Source: Colias croceus
Lineage: Eukaryota; Arthropoda; Insecta; Lepidoptera; Pieridae
Length of the DNA stretch: 64,000 bases
Direction of reading: 5' to 3'
Assembly (NCBI RefSeq): GCF_905220415.1
Contig: NC_059552.1
Span: forward strand, 8,075,001-8,139,000
In this document: piece after piece, positions 36,589 to 49,802 of the stretch
Position numbering within the stretch: the first letter of the stretch is position 1
How the letters are laid out: each line of letters opens with the position of its first letter
Position numbers and translations under genes: made by a program
The notes under the pieces: generated by a model
Database searches by the model: none
The model's input: the letters and a program-made list of their open reading frames with translations, nothing else
Told to the model about the DNA's origin: nothing

Positions 36589-36814
36589 CTAGCTTTCCGC
36601 CTGCGGCTTCGCCCGCGTTTTCCAAAAAAAAAACCCGCATAGTTCCCGTTCCCGTGGGATTTCCGGGATAAAACCTAGCCTATGTTACTCGTGGATAATG
36701 TAGCTTTCGAATGGTGAAAGAATTTTTAAAATCGGTCTAGTAGTTTATGAGCCTATTCATTACAATCAAACAAACAAACAAACAAAGTTTTCCTCTTTAT
36801 AATATTAGTGTAGA
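36589..36814 (-). mobile_element. Helitron-like repeat, head D / tail 1 (unit 2)
   Basis: CTAGCTTTCCGCC start after A and TTAGTGTAGA end before T, so both termini are complete here. Confidence 0.7.
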
Positions 36815-37511
36815 TTAGTGTAGACAAACACTATGAATAGGGTTGCCAACTTTTTTTACAAGAAATAAAGTACGTATATTCGTAATTCATTATTCAGGTC
36901 TATGAAGATTATTAAACAGTATTTTAGCAAAACAAACATTATTTATTGTAGTGTGTGCCCTCTGACTAAATAAAAAAAATTGTGAGCGTCTAAATGTAAC
37001 ACATAATAATGTGTCTGCACTTTGATGCTGAAAACAGTCTTTTGTATAAGTACTTTTTTTTTGTTAAACAGTAAAAAGTATAATTTAGTGAAAAACAGTA
37101 GAATACTGTTTGGCAACCCTAAGTATGAATACACTCGCGAATGCAAATTCTGGTTTTGTGCGTGTTTCCACTTTCAACTATCAAGTGACGATTTATTTAT
37201 TTGTTTTGTTTCGTAATTATTATGGTCAAATATTAATAACGAAACAAATTATTATGGACTCGATATTTTATTGTTTCACGGTAGTCGTCTTGTCGTTTGC
37301 TCAAGAACGTGAAATTGAATGATAATTATTTTTTTTTTATAAAGTCAAAACCATTTTCTTTCAAATAAAAACTTGTTTTTATTGAAAACAAAAATCAGAG
37401 TGTTTCTAGGAATAAGTATAACATTAAATAGTAATGTTAGGATATCGAAACATTTTTGTATAGGCCTGAACGTTATAGTGGAAACGCGCTCTAAGATCTG
37501 AGTAATATACA

Positions 37512-37893
37512 TGTCGTGGCCATATCGTAGATTTGCTCATTTCATGAAATGGCCAATTTAGTTTGGCCAGATCGTTAAATTGCCAACGTTTCACGATTTG
37601 GTCATCCACATTTGGCCAGATCGTCGATCTGGCCAAACGTGGATGGCCATTTCACGAAATTCGACCATTTTTGTTAAAGCGATTCGCTTCTGGCACTCGC
37701 CGGCCGCTGCCGCGGCACGCTCGCTTTGCTCGCTCGGCTCGTGCGTTGTTTATTAAAGTCTAACCTAACCTATATTTTATACGTTCTGGCCAAATGTCGA
37801 TGACCAAATCGTGAAACGTTGACGATTTAACGATCTGACCAAACTATGTTGGCCATTTCATGAAATGAGCAAATCTACAATATGACCACGACA
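37512..37893. mobile_element. foldback element with long inverted arms
   Basis: Left arm from 37512 (TGTCGTGGCCATAT...) and right arm to 37893 (...ATGACCACGACA) are diverged reverse complements over more than 100 bp. The element is flanked by TACA on both sides (37508-37511, 37894-37897). Inside are a second palindrome TTTGGCCAGATCG-T-CGATCTGGCCAAA (from about 37613) and a GC-rich core. The frames over it on both strands begin alike because of the inverted symmetry; they are not genes. Confidence 0.75.
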
Positions 37894-37964
37894 TACACAC
37901 CACTAGATATGCAAATATTTCTCCAAGCTAATTTACCTTGTACTAATATTATACTAATGTTGTA

Positions 37965-38175
37965 GGTACTAATATTGTAAATGTGAAAGTAACTCTGTCT
38001 GTCTGTCTGTTACTCAATCACTCCTACTGAACCAATTTGCATGTAATTTGGTATAGAGATATTTTGATACCCGAGAAAGGACATAGGATAGGTTTTATCC
38101 CGGAAATCCCACGGGAACGGGAATTATGCGGGTTTTTCTTTGACTGCGCGGGCGATGCCGCGGGCGGAAAGCTAG
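37965..38175 (+). mobile_element. Helitron-like repeat, head A / tail 1
   Basis: TACTAATATTGTAAATGTG head, GTCT run, 'CGGAAATCCCACGGGA', tail GATGCCGCGGGCGGAAAGCTAG before T. The exact 5' base is uncertain. Confidence 0.65.
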
Positions 38176-40148
38176 TATATAATAAATATAATATAAACAC
38201 AACAATATAACATTCATTCAAGTCATACAAACAAACAGACATAAACACACAGGCAGAATTTTTTTACGGATTCGTGCTCTATACTGTTTCCCTGATATTG
38301 TTTTTTTGAATATATTACATACATACTTACACTTTTTTACTGTTTTATTATATACGTATAGATTATCATCAATAATTATAAATAAAAAATAATAATAAAT
38401 TATCATATTACATAACTTGCCAATCTTGCCATGATTTCAACTTCACTGTTTTATATAATTATTTCATTAATATACTAACTACCGAAAATACGCGTAGAAC
38501 GAGCGAAGAATATTGTGTTTAATTTAGCGTCCGATGAACTTTACGTAAGTACGATGAGCCGGGTGCGGAGTGTATGATGGAAGAAAGATTGCGCGCGGCA
38601 TGGCGCGCTAGGGCGGGGCCCATAACTTTAGAAATTCTCTGCCTTTATGCCCACTCTTAAAAAGTATCACTAATTTATTGAATATTATACATTAAAATAC
38701 AATACAAACTCACCCAATAATTGAATTCATTCTAATTGTTAAAGCATGCAATTTTAAGAAGATTTTCCGCAAAATCTCCAGAATGGTTTAAATAAGTGTT
38801 TCAAAATACTTTTTAAAAGTGAATAATTTTTCCTCCGTCGCTTCGCTTTTGCCTTATCATGAAGAAACAATTTATCTCTCTCAAGACCGAATTAAATTTA
38901 GAAATTAGGAAAAAATTACAAGTCTTATTTTTTGTTATTAATCTACATTAAATTTAAACATTTCTTCATCATCATTCTTGTCGTTTAAGAACCACAGGCA
39001 TCATAATTGTGATATAAATATGATGTAAAATTTAAAGGTAAAATTGACTTTTTTAAAGCACTCATTTCTCTATTACTTTTTAATATTTTTAAGACGTAAC
39101 CACCCAGCTAGCAAGCATGTGCATAATATGTTTTGTTTATAATTTAAGAAGTACTTCCAAATTTTCATTCAAACAAATAGGCAATACGTTAATAATAATT
39201 GATGGCATACACGTAACATGTATCCAATTTAAATATAAATCAGTAAAACATAAAAGACCAGCATGATTACATCAACTTTCATCCTTCGGGAGATCCCAAA
39301 CTTACCTTATCGGGATCGCTGTGAACATTCGGTTTTACCCTCGGAGGAGGTTTTATAAGGCAAATCTGAATTTTATTCAGGGTCACTATGAGGATCAGTC
39401 AAAATTTGATACCTTTTGATCCTTAGTCTTGAAGTAGGTACTTCCTGTAGAAGACCTTTTTATGTCAAATTTTTGTTTTTGTTTTTTTCAGCGAGAATGG
39501 TGCAAGATTGAAGAGCCAAGTACAAATAGAGTTCCTGAGTTACATCCCTGTTGGGGAAATAAGAAACTCTATCAAGCAATCCACAGAACGCTAAAGAGAA
39601 GAAAAACAATCAGAGAAACAGATACCTACAGAATAAATCTGACAAACTGTGCTTTTCTCACAATCCAAACAAAACCAAATAGCTTCACTAGTCAACACTT
39701 TATTTTGCATAATCCGACACATAATATTTGTTATTATTACGCTATTTAACCATATAATCCAACATTATGCTGATATGATACAGATGGTAATTTTCGTAAT
39801 ATGTATACGAATATTATATACGTAAATACTGGGATCACATGTAATTCATTATGGGAGTGCAGCGAAATTAAATGGATTTCGACTTATCCGTGTATATTAT
39901 TAACGAGATATTAACATTTGGTTTGTAATAAATATTTAGTTCGTCGAAATTATTTTAATGCGAAATGAACTCGATATATTTTGTTTATATGCTACAATTA
40001 CCTACTATACTATATATTTGAATTGTATTTATGTTTATAAAATCAAGAAAAGATTGAAGAAGCAGGTATAAATCTCTTGTTGCATTCAGAGCTTATTAGG
40101 CGTTTTAATATATACTAAAGATAAAAATATAAAACGTACGTAACGTAA

Positions 40149-40327
40149 GATAAAAATATAAATATAAAAGTTTGTTTGTTTGAACGCGTTAATCTCAGGA
40201 ACTACTGTACCGATTTGAAAAATTCTAGTTAGATGGAGCATCTATCGAGGAAGGCTATAGGCATCATTCTAAGACCAATAGGAGCGTTGCAAATTGCAAT
40301 GCGGGTAAAACCGCGAGGCACAGCTAG
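40149..40327 (+). mobile_element. Helitron-like repeat, second group
   Basis: Contains 'CAGGAACTACTGTACCG' and 'CTAAGACCAATAGGAGCG' and ends AGCTAG before T. Related to 17765-17916 and 57873-58108. Confidence 0.55.
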
Positions 40328-40619
40328 TTACTTATAATGATCTCAGTTATAAAGCGTTCATAGTTTCACAAAGTTATGCCTTTGTTGATTAGTTTAATAT
40401 TATGTATTAACTTAGTCTCCCGTGTGATAGGTAAGTTTTAAATGAGGTTAATTTCGTCATAATATAAACAAAATATGATCGATAAAGGACCAAGGGTCAA
40501 ACTATGATATTAATAATATAGTAAGTATAATAATTCGATAATTATTCTTCAATTTTTAAAGTATATTTTCTTTATGTAAATTTCACGTATACCTACATGT
40601 TATCCTATATCCTATCCTA

Positions 40620-40854
40620 TCCTACTACTAATATTATAAATGAAAAAGTTTTTGAGGATGTGTGTGTGTTTGTTACTCTTTCACGCAAATACTACTGAAG
40701 CGATTACAATGCAATTTAGCACACGTATAGATGGTAACTTGGATTAACACTTAGAATAGGTTTTATCCCGGAAATCCCACGGGAACGGGAACGGGTCCCA
40801 GGTTATGCGGGTTTTCCTTTGAAAACGCGGGCGAAGCCGCGGGCGGAAATCTAG
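40620..40854 (+). mobile_element. Helitron-like repeat, tail 1
   Basis: Starts TCCTACTACTAATATTATAA, has its own middle ('GATTACAATGCAATTTAGC'), and ends GCGAAGCCGCGGGCGGAAATCTAG before T. Confidence 0.7.
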
Positions 40855-43521
40855 TAAGTATATAAATTGTATATTTTAATTTAATTTGGTGAAAAAAATA
40901 CCTCTTTTTACGGGACCCTTTACATTCTTCAATGTAATGACATTATTAAAACATTGATTAAGGACCGACAAATAGATGTAATAGGGTCTTTTTGGTTATT
41001 TCACGAGTAAAATTAGACTTTTTTGAAAAGGGTTTACGAGTAATTGGTGAGCCAAATGAAAAGGTTGCCTTTAAAATCTCACAAATTCGCCAAAAGGCCC
41101 TTCTAATAACCCACGCGAAATCTCGGGAGCTTCTCTGAATTTTTCTAATAAAAACAAGAATGCGAATTCCGATGTTTTACGAAGATACTTTATTTTCTGA
41201 GAAAAAAATAACAAATACGCTTCCGTGCAACTACGCTATTTTATTGCCAAAGGCGCTATTTTTTATTATTTCTTTTAACTCGATATAAGTAATCTTACAA
41301 TTTGCTGGTCTTTTTAGAAATATAAAACGATTTGGCAGATGTCTCAAATCTTTGAACTTATCACTTTTACAACCTACTATGCTATACCAGTTTATATTAT
41401 ATCCTTTTCGTTACAACTTGCAGTTCTGATCAGCAATATGTTTATCTGCGTAAATTTGAAAACCTGAAAACCTGTTGAGTGAAATTTTCAAGGTCATGTC
41501 ATGGACTTAGGCGACGATTTTGGTATCTTTGACTTTTTCTAAATAAGTTTCACCTCTGACACGTGTGCTCAGCACACACGTTATTTTTATTTATTTATGC
41601 TTCATATATTATATTTTTCACCGTTATTCTACCTAATTGTCTAACCAAACGTGTTGATATTCTCATTAAATTCAGCTTTTCGAAGACTTGCTTATTGCGG
41701 GAAAGCCTCGTAAGTCATCTAATAGCCTCTTTGATGTTTTCATTGATTTCTAAGTATTTTATTATTAAAGCTCCGATGTTGAAACGTATTTAAGAGCTGT
41801 GAAAGACCTGTCTTTTGTGTTTGCAGAAAATAACTTTGAAGATTATTCCCTTTATATGAACAATTAAAGTATATAATACGTTGCGTAATATAAATATATA
41901 ATTTATATCATGCAATTATAATTCTTACCTATGTACTTCTAAAAATATATTTTAAGGTTTTATTGTTAGTGTTATATTCAGTCCAGAGAGCACAGGTTAC
42001 TTGCAAACCGGGTAAATAGTAATAAATATTAGGAAGAGTCCTTTTTTACTGATATCACAACCACTGAACCAAGGAGCTTCCAACCAGAACCAGATAACCA
42101 GAAATAGAAAAATGAAGGCTTTATTAAAGACTTATTAGTTTAAAGACATAAATACTTTCCTTGCCTTCGTGATATTGTTTCGTATTTTAACTCTTGCAGC
42201 AAAATATATACGTCCCTATCATGCAAGTCAGGTGGACTTTGTACCTAGCACCAGAAAGGACAAAAAAAATAATTATTATTATACGTAGTTATAATTGTTA
42301 AATTTAAAAATCATGGAGGGCAGACAAGTTCAGTCTCTACAGCAAATTATATACAAAGAAAAAGGCAATAATACAACGTAAAACGTGATTAAAACGTTTT
42401 TATTTCAGTTTATTATTTTAGTTTATTAAATCGTTTCGTAAACGTATTTATTACACTTATTTAACTACGCTGAATTGTATCGAATTTGGCTGATATTCGT
42501 TTCTGATAGATTATGATCTGCAATATCGTAAAGGATACTCTGTCAGGACACTATACAAGCGAATCCACGAGATAAATCTATGTAACAGATTTTTATTTAG
42601 GTAACATTTAGCAATAATACTTAATTAAAATGAAAAATAAATATCAATTACGAAAAATACAATATTTGCTAAACGTATATTACAGGCGTATAATTTTAAA
42701 TTTTAAATTTTGTTCATGTCTGTTCATAACATAACATTAAAAAGAGTGTATTTAAATTCATTATTATAAGAATATGATTCTTTCCTACACACAGCTTCAT
42801 AATAGCTACGTAAAATTCGAACTAAGTATATAAAACCATAATTCACAAGTTCTTCGAATTTGTCCGCTAAAAACACAAGCTAGGCAACCTCAAGCCAAAT
42901 ACTCGGTTCTACAAAGGGACCATAGCAACCCTACAAAATTGTAAAGTATCCGTGACAAACAACCCGCATCGAGTATTGTTTCTATTACGTTCCTCCAATT
43001 TTCCGAGCTTCGGCCAAAGGGACAAATATGGGTCGACTTTTCACTATTGTTAGCACGTATAAATGGACCGGATTTCGGTTTTAAAATATGTGAATTTCAA
43101 TGTTGAGACGAGCTTTTGGGTGTAATTTTATATTTAAATAATGTTTCTACATCTAGGTAACATTACACAATATTTATAAATCAATATTTTAAATCAATGG
43201 AGTCCTAAGTCGTCGAACCCAAAATAATCAATAAAATCATTCGTTTAGGAATAGTTAATTTTAGAAAAAAACTAATACGTTTGCTCGCCGAACGAACCAC
43301 TATAGAATATTAAGCCCCATTTCTGAAATAAAGTTGTTAAATAGAGATTTACCTGATTTTCATAGAAAGAACTTAATAATCTTCCGAATTAAATTTATAA
43401 CACATGAAATTCTTATGTTCCCGTACGCGTGGTGATGAATTTTGTGTTATTTTGCTTATAAGAAGTTGCTTTTTAAATTTATTTGAAAGTCTTTAACTTG
43501 AAGAACAAGAATATATAATAA

Positions 43522-43752
43522 CTAGCAGTTGCCCGCAGCTTCGCTTGCGTGGAAAAGATAAATTTTCATGGTATAAGTTTACATCCCCTATTTTACCCCT
43601 TTAGGGGGTGAATTTTCTAAAATCCTTTCTTAGGGGACGCCTACGTTATGACATTTACCTGCATGCCAAATTTCAGCCCGATACGTCCAGTGGTTTGGGC
43701 TGTGCGTTGATAGATCACTATATCAGTCACCTTTGAGTTTTATATATATAGA
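43522..43752 (-). mobile_element. Helitron-like repeat, separate family
   Basis: A/CTAGCAGTTGCCCGCAGCTTCGC ... TATATATAGA/T. The middle has 'CCCCTTTAGGGGGTG' and 'CATGCCAAATTTCAGCCCG'. Termini and A/T flanks fit the Helitron pattern, but the middle is unlike the other copies. Confidence 0.55.
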
Positions 43753-44374
43753 TTAGGTCAGTATATGTTTCTATCCCCAGCAGATTCAATATCGAAATTC
43801 ATCGTCAGAACACGAATAAAGCAAATCATTATTAAAATGAAGACGTATCATTCAATCTCATCATTTATTACGATAAACTACAATGTTACGATGTTAAGTA
43901 GGTACACTCAGGTTATATTTGAGATAAGTAGATACAGAGTGACAGATCAAAGAAGTCTTAGATAGGGCATTTATCTTATACGTAATGTAGGTATAATGCA
44001 GCGAGTGTCCTCAAGTCATAGGGATATAAATCTCAATGATATTAAAGTTAATTTTTCTCTCTTAAGGTCGTATTATAAATATAGACTTACCTACATCCAA
44101 TAAATGGTACATGTTTTGCGTTTCAGAAATAAAATGGTGACAGAATAGAGAAATTTGTAAAAGTTTGTAATTCAAATCGCCACTGGTGGAAAGTGTACAT
44201 TAGAAATATCTTACAAATATTATAAAAAACTCCATAATTAAAATACGTCTTTTTTAATATTAGCGTCTGATGATCTTTAACAACAATATGGCACTGCTCC
44301 GCCAGAATACTCGAAACTGAAACAGGAATTTTAATCGTTGGTTGAAAAAAAAACGAAACTTCATTGACTTAATT

Positions 44375-47300
44375 TTATTTAGAGATCTTTTCAGCTTCCT
44401 TCGTATTATCCGGTAAAGTAAGATTGTTTGTTTCCGGTGTTGCGAGGGACAACACGCTGGCTGTCAGAGCTAGACTTCCGAAGAATATGGTTGGTAAATT
44501 CTCGTAATACAGCGCCTGTAAAAAATTGATTAGTTTAATATAGAATATTTAAAAGTTAGTTTCTTGTTTGATTGATTGACGGGAAACAATTAATATTGAT
44601 AGTAACTGACAACTAGAGGAATTAAATAATTATATTTTTAAAATAATGTAAATAAAAAAAAATGATACAACAAGTAACACAAATAGAAAACACTACATAA
44701 TGATAGATTAATCGATTCAATTCGATTATCATGGCAACAGAAAAACGGTTTAGAGAAGTAGGAAGATGTTTATACGTATAAATATGTATTATTATTTGAT
44801 TCCATCCAGGTATCTAAAGAATCTTCCTAACATTCATAACTAAACTGAAGTCTGCTAGAGAAAGATTTGTTCTAGATCGTCAAGTAAATATCATACTATT
44901 GGAAATACATTGAATTCAAGAACTAAGTCTTACAAAGAACTCATAGTTACAAACTATGAGATGAAAACTTTTGCTCTGTTATTGGTTACGGTATCGCTTG
45001 AGAAACATAAATAATAACCCATCATGATGTGAATTATTACTAAAGTTTATAACAGGAAATAAGTTATAAAAACTGATTACAAAAAATTCGCGTTCAAAAG
45101 TACGAAATTATGCTCTCTAGAGAATACTGAATTTATCGTTACATGATGTAGAATAAAACCATACAGAAAAGCTTTTAGAATGAATAATTTTATCTGATTA
45201 GAATACTTAATTCAGAAACAATACGGCAATATTTTAATCAAAATATTAAATCTGAGACCTTTTGGGTTCACCGTATTAAGGTTATAATTACATCTAACAC
45301 CACCGTCCACCACGTATTTATTTTTTTGTTTGTTTTTAGAATTTCTACATCACCAACTACTGAATATTGATTTTGATAAAACTCAAAGCGTAAAAATAGA
45401 TAAAAACAATATACCTACTTTACTACGACAGATTACTAAATAGTTAATATTACTTACAAATACTTACAAGTAATGGAGTTAATGGTGCCAAAGTGGAACC
45501 AATTCTACCCGTACTAGAACATATAGCCAATAGAGACTGCCGCGCATTTGTGGGGAATGCTTCTGATACTGAGATGTACACTGTAGTGTATGCTACTGTT
45601 ATTGAAAACTTCCCAGCGAGGTAGAAAATTAACGGCCATATGGAATCCTCTGTGGAAAAAAATGATATAAGGTAAAAAAAAAGTAATATTAATTCACATT
45701 TACAACTCCAATAATTCTTTATTCCAGTGATATGAATGTTATGATTTATCGGCTAACCGCTATGTGGAATCAGAGCCATGATGCACCTTAGCATAGTTTT
45801 AGCTGAGTGTCTGTTTGATAAAAGGACTTAAAAAATTAGTACCATATAATACATTACCAACAAAACTTCCTTATTCTAGCTGGTTTAATTTCTTAAATTT
45901 TGTTTGTTCAAATAGATTTTGTTACACTAGTAACAATTATTCAAAGCCTTGCAATGAAGTACATTAATTTAAAAAATAATACTCACGTTTCGGTAAGAAG
46001 CTCAAACAAATGCAGAAAACTGCGCTCAGCGTATACCATGTAATCAAAACCTTCTTCCTTCCAAACTTATTCAGAACCATACAACATAATGTATTCGCTG
46101 GTATTTCTATAAAGGCCACCAGCATAAAGTTCAAATACTTGTTTCCAGCTAATGACACTGAATTTATAGACATACCATAATACCCAAAGGCACAAGATGT
46201 CCACAGATAGCAGTACAAAATCAATCTGAGTGACATCGTTTTTGATTTCACTACTTGGACAAAAACAGATGAGAACGATTCACATTTATCTTCTTCAGAT
46301 TTAGGACTAGCTTTGAGAGAAGCTAGTAAATGATCTGGCACTTTTATATTATTCATCGTTTCAGCTTTCTTAACTATTGCAATAGCTTCTTCGTGTCGTC
46401 CTTTACTGAGTAACCATCTTGGACTTTCGTTGACGAAAAGAAGGTAGAATATGACGAAAAGTGAGGGTGTATAGACGAGTCGAAGCATACGTCTCCAATC
46501 TTGTAACCACCAAGCAATCATGGGTAGGGTCATTGACCCACAGATGTAAGAGAAATTCATAAGAGTGTTGCCAAATACACGTCCACTGGGTCGCACTAAT
46601 TCCATGCCTAAAAGCAAAAAATAATTAAGTTCTATAAATGGGAGAAAATTTGTAAGACGATTGAAAGTAATCATGTTATTTGTGAATTGCTTTCACCAAT
46701 AAGATGTATATCAACTGAATAGAAGTAGAGATTGAGAGAATTGCAAATAAGGGTCATAGAATTTAGGGTGACTATTTGTAGCAATCAAATTGTCAAAAAA
46801 ATCCTATATATTTACGTAATTTGAAGTACCGATACAAAATTCAAAATACCTCAACAGCAAACTTACCAAAGACAAAAGAAGCGCTATACGCGGCAGCCGA
46901 AGAGGCAGTTTCAAGGAATGCTGCCATAACGAACATCACATAACCAGTAGAGATCGATCTCAATAAGCCAAACACTCCATACATAGATGTTGCTACGGAT
47001 ATCGCTTTCACTCGACCGAAATTGTCAGAGAAGATCCCAGTTAGGGGAAGCGCTATGAAGTATCCTGCGCTGTACGCTGAACCTACGAAAGTTCGCTTCC
47101 AATATTGGCATCCAAGATCAAACTGGAAGAAAACAGTTTAGGTCAATTTATTGAACAAATATATCGTTTAGTCATTTTTAAAAATATGTACAGTTCTATG
47201 GACCTAATGAAAAATAAATGATAAAGATAAAATAATACGTTTTAGTTAGTTCTGTTTCAGAAAGAGGTACAAATCATGAATCATTGCGTATGTTGTAGTA

Positions 47301-49121
47301 GTCCTAATTAAAATATCTTAGAGTAATGTAAATCAGTGGTGGCACGTTTTGTACACTGTTAAATCTTGTATCAAGCCTTGCATGATACGCGGAAATTATC
47401 TACGGATAGGCCAGGGGCCGGTGTAACACGGGTCTACTGTATTATCATCATCATCATCATCGGCCAATTATGTTCCTACTGCTGGGACACGGGCCCATAC
47501 GGGAATATATAATTAACTACATAATAATAATAATTGTTGTAGAAATATAAAAGAACAGTAGAGGTTATTTTTCTTGTCTCATAATATAAAATCTTGAGTG
47601 CTTTAAGTATTCAATTCTTAACGATAGCAAAATATTTTACTAAGATTCTATTCATTACACAATATTAAAAATACGTCAATTACATGACTATAAACTATTC
47701 GATTTCCCTGTAAAGTGGTTTATAATACGTGGGAGTGATATTGAATAGAATCCTAACGGATTAGCTGAAAATAACTATCAGTACTTAGAATTCTCAACAG
47801 AGTACACTCAATAGAACTTTATCAATACTAATAATTTCTACACTTTAATGTTTAAAATTACAATTCATGAACTAAGATGGTAAATTTCTGACGATAGTGA
47901 CATTGAACTAACCAATAATTTAAAATTGTAAGGACAATGATTGTTTTTGAAATAATTTACTAGCCACTTGTCCCGGATCCTATGACACTCACAGATGAGA
48001 CAGCGTGGTTTTCTATCGGAAAAAGAATCGGTTCTGTAGATCCAAGGATTACCTCTCCAACATCACAAACTCACAAACTTTTTATAATATTAGTATTTTA
48101 TTATATTTTTATTATGATCGAACCGGTAACTTTTCGAAACTATACATTTTCACATTTTATCTACATGATAATTAAACGATCCTTTATTGCCCTATTCACA
48201 AATTTCCAAAATTTAATCATTAACCGCAACCACTATACTTACATCTTTAACAATTGAATCTTCATCACTATAAACATAAGCGTCACACTTAACTATAGAC
48301 GAACGGTTAAAACTATTAACATCACATTTCCCATCGTCATCAACAAACTCGTAACTGTTACATTTGTCAAACTTATTGTTAACCTTTGGTATTGCATAAT
48401 CCAGCCAAAGGGTATCATTCAAACCTTCACATTGTGGTATTTTACATCTGAAATCGTAAAAATCATGGAAAATATAACATAATCACCAATTGTTGAAATA
48501 CTTGGCCACGTGTAAAACGTAACCTGAAGTGCACTATTATCAATTTCTGTTATTTTTTTATCAAATATTTCAGACTCCCTTCCCTTCCGTTCCCTCAAAT
48601 AAATTTTTATAGATGGAATTAAGGCACTAACGTCATACAAATAAACATGATCAATGTATTGAAAGTTAGTCGGTAGTCCAATTGTATTATTTCTTAAAGG
48701 AAGGCTAACAGTCATAGACGAATGAAGGTAAATGTTTTAACTTCAGTATTAGAATAAGGAGCTCTATAAAAATAATATCCTAATTTATCATAAACATGAA
48801 ATATTGAATGTTATTGTTATTCATAATGAATTTTTGGTATTGATAAATTCATCTTGTTTATTATCTACCATAAAATACCCAGAATCTGATAATTGCCATT
48901 GAGATAAATTTTGATCGGAACAAAGACGTAATTTCCACGTAATGCCAATAAGCCACTTACCTATAATTTATATCCATGGCCTCGAAATTAAACGAAGAAG
49001 TGTACATACCACTTAGAAAACATGGGAACAATAATAAACAATAATTCAACACAGTAAACTTGCCGAAAGGGCCCAAACACTTCCAAATCTGGTCTAGTTT
49101 TGCACCAATTCCTTGAGACAT
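44375..49121 (-). CDS. organic cation transporter-like MFS protein, gene A
   Basis: Spliced, complete. Exons (minus): 49121-48961, 48447-48243, 47122-46867, 46607-45987, 45649-45468, 44515-44375; all introns GT-AG, phases 2,0,1,1,0; 521 residues. It belongs to the SLC22-type organic ion transporters of the plasma membrane (family knowledge). Seen: first membrane segment in exon 1 (about 22-40), a large Cys-rich extracellular loop with N-glycosylation sites in exon 2 (about 54-120), MFS loop GIFSDNFGRVKA at about 151-162, ESPRWLL at about 268-274 followed by a charged cytoplasmic loop, NKFGRKKVL later in exon 4, and SVSEAFPTNARQ near 441-452. The Lys/Glu-rich tail ends at 44375. The exon structure matches gene B downstream, so they are tandem paralogues. 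The substrate is not predictable. Confidence 0.92.
47435..47505. repeat. (ATC)n-linked interspersed repeat, intron 2 of gene A
   Basis: (ATC)n followed by 'TGTTCCTACTGCTGGGACAC', a pattern frequent in lepidopteran genomes and probably the tail of an RTE-type LINE. Confidence 0.45.
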
Positions 49122-49584
49122 TTTCACAGAATATACGATGGAAAATAACTTTTAACTACTATCTCATATAAATATTCATTGTGTCTGTGCCGTAAGTATA
49201 TTAAATGTTTTATTTTCTATTATATTCATCTTTTATTTTATCTTAAATATCGCTTGATATCATATATATCTTATCATATATTATATATTATATATCTTGG
49301 TTGGTTTTATTACTGTTTGCTTACTTTATGAAATCTGAAGAGCTGTGATATTTATAAGAATTATCTTTGTAAGGTTAAGGTTGGTCCACTACTGTATTCT
49401 TTGCGTTACCGTTGAAAATTACCGTATGAATACAATAGAATATAAATTGCTCTATTGTTTTCGCTTTGAAAGATTACGTAGGACAAGTAAACAAGAAATA
49501 TAATTACTCCTACTCATTTCCTAAATAAATTAAAATTCTTAATTTGATTACTGCATTATTCGATAATTTTATATTTATTGTGAA

Positions 49585-49802
49585 CTAGCATTCCACCCGC
49601 GGCATCGCTCGCGCAGTCAAAGAAAAACCCGCATAGTTCCCGTTCCCGTGGGATTTCCGGGATAAAACCTATCCTATGTCCTTTCTCGGGTATCAAAATA
49701 TCTCTATACCAAATTTCATGCAAATTGGTTCAGTAGTAAAGGCGTGATTGAGTAACAGACAGACAGACAGAGTAACTTTCGCATTTATAATATTAGTATG
49801 GA
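49585..49802 (-). mobile_element. Helitron-like repeat, head A / tail 1
   Basis: A/CTAGCATTCCACCCGCGGC ... TTAGTATGGA/T, complete. Confidence 0.75.

Larger units (their letters stand above)
35751..36821. repeat. tandem duplication of a repeat-rich 0.45-kb unit
   Basis: Unit 1 (35751 to about 36201) and unit 2 (36202 to about 36821) share the same order: AATTATAAAGTTA, then TACCTGCTCATTATTTG, then a 5'-truncated tail-2 Helitron piece (ends 35948 and 36563), then a reversed tail-1 Helitron copy. Unit 2 differs by the extra 169-bp Helitron 36215-36383 and minor changes. Confidence 0.8.
34323..44374. other. 10-kb gene desert between the LTR element and the first transporter
   Basis: No supported gene. 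It holds adjacent palindromes (35172-35233), a cluster of Helitron-like copies with a tandem duplication (35576-36821), a foldback element (37512-37893) and further Helitron-like copies (37965, 40149, 40620, 43522). A possible orphan terminal exon at 39492-39594 is noted among the findings. Confidence 0.55.

Noticed and set aside
37424..37763. Opposite-strand frames that both start MARS
   Set aside because: Produced by the inverted arms of the foldback element, not by coding sequence.
45964..46674. 236-residue minus frame taken as a complete short transporter
   Set aside because: It is exon 4 of transporter A with intron read-through at both ends; splice sites at 46607 and 45987 join it to the other exons.
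48419..48715. 98-residue minus frame at transporter A exon 2
   Set aside because: Reads through intron 1 sequence; the true exon starts at the CAG acceptor (48447) in another frame.
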